This document shows positions 7,859 through 11,295 of a stretch of 11,295 nt of DNA, piece after piece. The number at the start of each line of letters is the position of its first letter. Position 1 is the first letter of the stretch. The translations under genes were made by a program, and so were the position numbers. This stretch comes from an uncultured Lachnospiraceae bacterium (GTDB lineage Bacteria; Bacillota; Clostridia; Lachnospirales; Lachnospiraceae), in NCBI GenBank assembly GCA_902797565.1, contig CADBTO010000024.1, positions 1 to 11,295 on the forward strand. The letters are read 5' to 3'. The notes under the pieces were generated by a model. The model made no database searches, was not told the DNA's origin, and saw nothing but the letters and a program-made list of their open reading frames with translations.

Positions 7859-7871
7859 GCAATTTTTTCAA
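7852..7871. promoter_or_regulatory. candidate operator: inverted repeat over the pyrC -35
   Basis: TTGAAAA (7852-7858) and TTTTCAA (7865-7871) are perfect 7-bp inverted arms separated by six bases. The left arm fully contains the -35 element of the pyr promoter, so a bound dimeric protein would be expected to block RNA polymerase. The arms are AT-rich, so chance occurrence or overlap with an A-tract UP element is possible. No regulator gene is nearby to support it. Confidence 0.4.
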
Positions 7872-7889
7872 CTGGCACAAACTGGCACA
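7870..7889. repeat. 10-bp tandem direct repeat upstream of the pyr promoter
   Basis: AACTGGCACA occurs twice head to tail (7870-7879 and 7880-7889). The period is close to one helical turn, so both copies face the same side of the DNA, about 47-66 bases upstream of the predicted pyrC start point. It overlaps the right arm of the inverted repeat by two bases. This could be a binding site for an activator or a co-operative regulator; a chance duplication is also possible. Confidence 0.6.
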
Positions 7890-7899
7890 GACAGCCCCA

Positions 7900-7937
7900 T
7901 CGGATTCATATTATATAAATCATCCGACTTCTCGGAT
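7900..7937. repeat. TCGGAT/ATCCGA triple cluster with a hairpin
   Basis: TCGGAT (7900-7905), ATCCGA (7922-7927) and TCGGAT (7932-7937) lie between the two divergent promoters. The second and third form a perfect 6-bp stem with a CTTC loop (7928-7931); the first and second could instead pair across 16 AT-rich bases. There is no T-run, so it is not an intrinsic terminator. It lies upstream of both predicted start points and would therefore act as DNA rather than RNA if functional. Confidence 0.45.
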
Positions 7938-7957
7938 TTCTGATATGAACAAAAGGC

Positions 7958-7986
7958 TTGCAATACGGAAAAACCTACTGTATAAT
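7958..7986 (+). promoter_or_regulatory. promoter of the adenosylhomocysteinase gene
   Basis: TTGCAA (7958-7963, four of six matches to TTGACA) and a perfect TATAAT (7981-7986) are separated by 17 bases. The expected start point is near 7993, giving a leader of about 70 nt before the ATG at 8064. It faces away from the pyr promoter, with the two -10 boxes about 150 bp apart. Confidence 0.7.
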
Positions 7987-8016
7987 CTTGTATACTGTCA
8001 CAAAATTTCAGAACAA

Positions 8017-8035
8017 GCAGAGAAACCAACTCTGC
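8017..8035 (+). other. leader hairpin ahead of the adenosylhomocysteinase start
   Basis: GCAGAG (8017-8022) and CTCTGC (8030-8035) pair perfectly across a 7-base loop in the predicted 5' leader, ending 28 bases before the ATG and shortly before the AAAGGA ribosome binding site. There is no T-run, so no terminator. I see no match to the SAM or SAH riboswitch cores I know. It may influence mRNA stability or simply be chance. Confidence 0.35.
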
Positions 8036-8063
8036 AACTTATTCAAGAAAGGATATCGAAACC

Positions 8064-9311
8064 ATGAGCGAGATCAAAGATCTGTCCCTGGCTCCTTCCG
8101 GAGAACACAAAATTGACTGGGTACGAAAAAACTGCCCCCTTCTCCGCAGCCTGGAAGAAGATTTCAAAAAAGAAATGCCGTTCCAGGGCATCCGCATTGC
8201 ACTTTCCATTCATTTGGAAGCAAAAACCGCTTACCTTTGCAAGGTTCTTGCCGCAGGCGGAGCAGAAATGTACATCACAGGATCCAATCCGCTTTCTACA
8301 CAGGACGACGTTGCCGCAGCACTTGTAAAATCCGGACTGAATGTATTTGCCTGGTATGGTTCAACAGAAGAAGAATATGAGCACCATATTACAGAAGTAC
8401 TTTCTCACCACTGCAACATCATCATCGATGATGGCGGAGACCTGGTGAATATGCTCCATACCAAATTAAAAGACGAACTCCAGTATGTGATCGGCGGCTG
8501 CGAAGAAACCACAACCGGCATCATCCGGTTGAAAGCTATGGCAAAGAACGGGCAGCTCACCTTCCCGATGGTCTGCGTCAATGACGCGGACTGCAAACAT
8601 CTGTTCGATAACCGTTATGGTACGGGACAATCTGTCTGGGATGGCATCAACCGCACCACAAACCTGATCGTTGCAGGGAAAACAGTCGTCGTCGCGGGTT
8701 ACGGCTGGTGTGGAAAGGGCGTCTCCATGCGTGCCAAAGGACTTGGTGCACAGGTCATTGTCACGGAAATCGATCCCATCAAAGCCATCGAAGCCGTCAT
8801 GGATGGCTTCACCGTCTTACCCATGGCAGAGGCCGCAAAAATCGGCGATTTCTTTGTGACAGTCACAGGCTGCGCCGGCGTTATCAGCACAGAACATATG
8901 AAACAGATGAAGAATGGCGCGATCCTCTGCAATGCCGGACACTTTGACGTGGAAATCGACATGGCCGGACTTCGCCAGTGTGCGCTCTCAACAATCGACC
9001 AGAGACAGAACATTGTCGGCTACGAGGTCAGCAAGGGAACCTTTATCTACGTGCTCGGAGAAGGCAGGCTCGTAAACCTTGCCTGCGGCGACGGACACCC
9101 CGCAGAAATCATGGATATGAGTTTCGCAATCCAGGCGCTTTCCGCAAAATACCTGGTCGAACACAAAGGAATGCTCACAGAAAAACTGATCTCCGTCCCT
9201 CGCGATGTGGATCTGGAAGTTGCAAACCGCAAACTCTCCTTCCTGGGCATATCTATCGACAAGCTGACCCCGGAGCAGGAGGCATACCTGAACGCATCCC
9301 CCACGGAATGA
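8064..9311 (+). CDS. ahcY: adenosylhomocysteinase, short archaeal/Thermotoga-like type
   Basis: Hydrolyses S-adenosylhomocysteine (or a close analogue) to homocysteine and a nucleoside, clearing the product of SAM-dependent methylation. The 415 residues carry the expected active site: H50 in HLEAKTA, D123 in IDDGGD, E148 in EETTTG, K178, D182 and N183 in FDNRYG, H293 in GHFDVEID and H345 in GDGHPAE. The NAD loop is GYGWCGKG (212-219). The position of the mammalian active-site Cys195 is T187. The C-terminus ends in SPTE without the K-P-D-H-Y-R-Y tail that reaches into the neighbouring subunit's NAD site in the long form. Both traits and the HLEAKTA motif fit the archaeal/Thermotoga subgroup, some members of which prefer S-inosylhomocysteine. 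AAAGGA lies ten bases before the ATG. The stop overlaps an alternative start of the next gene. Confidence 0.94.
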   Translation: MSEIKDLSLAPSGEHKIDWVRKNCPLLRSLEEDFKKEMPFQGIRIALSIHLEAKTAYLCKVLAAGGAEMYITGSNPLSTQDDVAAALVKSGLNVFAWYGSTEEEYEHHITEVLSHHCNIIIDDGGDLVNMLHTKLKDELQYVIGGCEETTTGIIRLKAMAKNGQLTFPMVCVNDADCKHLFDNRYGTGQSVWDGINRTTNLIVAGKTVVVAGYGWCGKGVSMRAKGLGAQVIVTEIDPIKAIEAVMDGFTVLPMAEAAKIGDFFVTVTGCAGVISTEHMKQMKNGAILCNAGHFDVEIDMAGLRQCALSTIDQRQNIVGYEVSKGTFIYVLGEGRLVNLACGDGHPAEIMDMSFAIQALSAKYLVEHKGMLTEKLISVPRDVDLEVANRKLSFLGISIDKLTPEQEAYLNASPTE

Positions 9312-9334
9312 CACGCCAGGAGCGCCGAAACCAT

Positions 9335-10615
9335 ATGACAACACAAATGATACACCAACTGGTCCAGGGCGGACTGCTGCTTGTACTCCTTGCGCTTTCC
9401 GCCTTTTTTTCCTCTGCGGAAACAGCTCTGACCACAGTATCCCGGATCAAGCTCCGTACCCTGGCGGAAAGCGGAAACAAGCGTGCGAAGATTGCGCTTC
9501 AGGTCACAGACGATATGCCCAAAATGCTATCCGCAATCCTGATCGGTAATAATATTGTCAATATATCTGCTTCTTCGCTTGCCACGATCCTTGCCATTGA
9601 CCTGTTTGGCAGCTATGGCGCAGGCATTGCAACCGGAACCATGACCATACTGGTTCTGATCTTCGGAGAAATCACTCCGAAAAACATGGCAACCATTGAA
9701 CCCACAAATATGGCACTGTCCTGCACCCGGGTCATCTTCATCCTGATGAACGTGCTGACCCCCGTGATCTTCCTGGTCAACCATCTGGTTAGTGGGCTGC
9801 TGCGCCTGCTTGGTGTTTCAAAAGACACCGCAAAGGCTGTGATGACACAGGAAGAATTCCGCACAATTGTCGATGTCGGAAGTGAAAGCGGTGTCATCGA
9901 AAAAGAAGAAAAAGCATATATCAATAACATCTTCGATTTTTCGGATACTTCGGTCAAAGAAATCATGACACCCCGGATCGATGTGGCTGCAGTCAATGTG
10001 AACTGGTCCTATGAAAAACTGATGTCCGTCTTCCAGAAAAATATGTATACCAGGCTGCCTGTCTATGAGGGCGAAAGCGACCATATCATCGGTATCCTGA
10101 ATATGAAGGATCTTCTGCTCCCTGGAAAGAACAGGAAATCCTCCTTTTCCATCCGAACGTACCTGCGAGAGGCATATTATACATTTGAGCAGAAAAACAC
10201 ATCGGAATTATTCAACGAACTGCGCAAAGACCATATCTCCATGGCCGTTGTCCTGGATGAATATGGCGGTCTTGCAGGCATTGTCACTCTGGAAGACCTT
10301 CTGGAAGAACTCGTTGGCGAAATCCGCGATGAATACGACTTTTATGAAGTAGACGATATCATTCCCATTGGAGAAAACGAGTATGAAGTCCTTGGCTCTA
10401 TGAACCTGACGGATCTTTGCAATGAACTGGAACTGGACTTTACCTCGGAAGATTATGACACTATCGGCGGATACCTGATCGGGCTCTTTGACCACTTTCC
10501 CAAAGCTGGCGAGACCTATGTCACAAAAGACGGCATCCTGCTTTCCGTTTCTGAAATACGGCGGAAACGGATTGAAAAAGTCCGGATCCGCCTTCCAATC
10601 GAGCAGGGAGAATAA
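9335..10615 (+). CDS. CNNM/CBS-domain transporter-like protein (hemolysin C/CorC family)
   Basis: Membrane protein of 426 residues with the full CorC/HlyC layout. A CNNM (DUF21) domain covers about 1-195, with hydrophobic helices near 10-28, 64-90, 95-112 and 133-158, and the signatures SAFFSSAETALTTVSRIK (22-39) and GEITPKNMA (111-119). A CBS pair covers about 206-330, with IMTPRIDV and DEYGGLAGIVTLEDLLEELVG. A C-terminal CorC_HlyC domain covers about 345-420. Related CNNM/CorC proteins are implicated in Mg2+ (or Na+/Co2+) export; the hemolysin name is historical. AGGAG lies 12 bases before the ATG at 9335. An in-frame ATG at 9308 overlaps the preceding stop as ATGA and would add nine residues. 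It follows ahcY directly and probably shares its transcript. Ion specificity cannot be read from the sequence. Confidence 0.92.
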   Translation: MTTQMIHQLVQGGLLLVLLALSAFFSSAETALTTVSRIKLRTLAESGNKRAKIALQVTDDMPKMLSAILIGNNIVNISASSLATILAIDLFGSYGAGIATGTMTILVLIFGEITPKNMATIEPTNMALSCTRVIFILMNVLTPVIFLVNHLVSGLLRLLGVSKDTAKAVMTQEEFRTIVDVGSESGVIEKEEKAYINNIFDFSDTSVKEIMTPRIDVAAVNVNWSYEKLMSVFQKNMYTRLPVYEGESDHIIGILNMKDLLLPGKNRKSSFSIRTYLREAYYTFEQKNTSELFNELRKDHISMAVVLDEYGGLAGIVTLEDLLEELVGEIRDEYDFYEVDDIIPIGENEYEVLGSMNLTDLCNELELDFTSEDYDTIGGYLIGLFDHFPKAGETYVTKDGILLSVSEIRRKRIEKVRIRLPIEQGE

Positions 10616-10646
10616 CCATCAAACCTGCCCGCCGCACGAGATGTAC

Positions 10647-10659
10647 CCGGCAATGCCGG
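10647..10659 (+). repeat. short palindrome after the corC-like gene
   Basis: CCGGCA and TGCCGG flank a single A, which can fold as a 5-bp CCGGC/GCCGG stem with an AAT loop. It lies 31 bases after the stop codon. The nearest T-run (10670-10673) is 10 bases downstream, so by itself it is a weak terminator; it may help the stronger hairpin that follows. Confidence 0.4.
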
Positions 10660-10693
10660 AGAACATCCCTTTTGCCCTGCCCCATGGCCTGAC

Positions 10694-10712
10694 GCCCTGG
10701 TGCAGGGCTTTT
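10694..10712 (+). terminator. intrinsic terminator of the ahcY/corC-like transcript
   Basis: GCCCTG (10694-10699), a GTG loop and CAGGGC (10703-10708) form a GC-only-except-one-pair 6-bp stem, followed directly by TTTT (10709-10712) and a pyrimidine-rich stretch. It lies 78 bases after the stop of the membrane protein gene and 13 bases before the end of the convergent gene. On the minus strand no T-run follows, so it should act only on the rightward transcript. Confidence 0.65.
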
Positions 10713-10725
10713 CCTTCCAGCAGCC

Positions 10726-11295
10726 TTATCTGGAATAATACTCCTCTCCTGTTTCCAGGCAGTATGCCCCCAGCCGCACATCCCCTTCCAATTCACGGAT
10801 ATAGCCACATCCACAGTCAATATTGACCGCTCCTCTCCGATACAGGATAAAACCCGGCCGATCCGTAAGGCGCGGACTGCCTTCCTCCACCGCATGCACA
10901 GAAATCGTTGGCGTATGCCCATGGATGATCAGTGTATCCCTGGATATCGCAAATCTGGCAGGGTTCATCTCCTGTACCCTTGACCAGATATTCGTCCGTT
11001 TCTGCTCGTCGCTGTCCTCACTCTCCCTCATATCATACCAGCCATGAACCAGAATAAACTGTTTTTTCCTGCCATTGCCGCAAACCAGTTTGATTTTCTT
11101 GAAATACGGCAGCTGGAGCATGAAATTGATATATGGCTGCAATGCTTCCGGATCCAATATTCCATGCTCTTTTGCCACATCATAAAAATCATAATATGTC
11201 CTTGGTTCCGGTACGGGCAGCCCGATCCTGATTCCGAGCCGCTTCTGCTTTTCCGTAACCGTCTGCCACTTCACCCATGCAAAATACCATTTCAA
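10726..11295 (-). CDS. calcineurin-like (PPP-type) metallophosphatase, C-terminal part only
   Basis: The frame is open to the right edge, so the N-terminus and true start are missing; 189 residues are visible. The fragment carries the later half of a PPP-type phosphatase: ILVHGW with H84 (the VHAG-like metal histidine), HGHTPT (125-130) with H127, NIDCGCGY (158-165) and the closing LGAYCLETGEEYYS. The GDxHG, GDxxDR and GNHD motifs expected upstream are outside the window. Related bacterial proteins act on phosphoserine/threonine or on diadenosine polyphosphates; the sequence here does not tell which. The insert around 86-105 (charged, ESEDSDEQKR) may line the active site. It ends convergently, with only the terminator between it and the rightward genes. 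Confidence 0.82.
   Translation of the reverse strand: MKWYFAWVKWQTVTEKQKRLGIRIGLPVPEPRTYYDFYDVAKEHGILDPEALQPYINFMLQLPYFKKIKLVCGNGRKKQFILVHGWYDMRESEDSDEQKRTNIWSRVQEMNPARFAISRDTLIIHGHTPTISVHAVEEGSPRLTDRPGFILYRRGAVNIDCGCGYIRELEGDVRLGAYCLETGEEYYSR

Noticed and set aside
7993-8063. SAH or SAM riboswitch before ahcY
   Set aside because: The leader is short and only one simple hairpin is visible; I could not match any conserved core.
8978-9334. Long open frame extending upstream of the CorC-like protein, inside ahcY
   Set aside because: It is the out-of-frame shadow of ahcY; the family N-terminus and a ribosome binding site point to the ATG at 9335 (or 9308).
1-11295. Mobile elements, CRISPR arrays, tRNA or rRNA genes
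   Set aside because: No transposase or integrase motifs, no regularly spaced repeats and no tRNA or rRNA-like conserved segments were seen on either strand.

Overview
The window looks like chromosomal DNA from a Gram-positive anaerobe of the Clostridia, most probably Lachnospiraceae. This rests on moderate GC content, strong AGGAGG-type ribosome binding sites, TTG starts, a class 1B dihydroorotate dehydrogenase with its PyrK partner, and a long-form M29 aminopeptidase. The genus cannot be named from the sequence alone.

Leftward block (minus strand, 7784 down to 1). This is a tightly packed pyrimidine cluster in the order pyrC, pyrF, pyrK, pyrD, pyrE. It continues with no terminator that I can see into a VanZ-like membrane protein, a small three-helix membrane protein, an M29-type aminopeptidase of about 700 residues, and the first codons of another gene cut by the left edge. 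Gene junctions are short or overlapping (pyrK/pyrD share ATGA, pyrE/vanZ and vanZ/small membrane protein overlap by tens of bases), so one transcript is likely. The five pyr products cover UMP synthesis from carbamoyl-aspartate onward: PyrC closes the ring, PyrD+PyrK oxidise dihydroorotate with NAD+, PyrE adds PRPP, PyrF decarboxylates OMP. carAB and pyrB are not in the window.

Divergent control region (7785 to 8063). A strong extended -10 promoter faces left into pyrC and a second consensus-like promoter faces right into an adenosylhomocysteinase gene. The pyrC promoter carries a 7-bp inverted repeat over its -35 element and an adjacent 10-bp tandem repeat. A TCGGAT/ATCCGA cluster lies between the promoters. 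No pyrR-type attenuator fits, because the predicted pyrC leader is only about 40 nt.

Rightward block (8064 to 10712). This holds an adenosylhomocysteinase of the short archaeal/Thermotoga type, then a CNNM/CBS/CorC_HlyC membrane protein, then two hairpins, of which the second is a plausible intrinsic terminator. A convergent gene for a calcineurin-like (PPP-type) phosphatase enters from the right edge and ends at 10726.

Overall this is mostly core metabolism. I do not see a mobile element, CRISPR array, RNA gene or defence system, and I do not see a clear undescribed system. The points most worth a second look are the divergent operator-like repeats, the substrate of the short-form adenosylhomocysteinase, the membrane and peptidase genes carried by the pyr operon, and the TTG start of pyrK.
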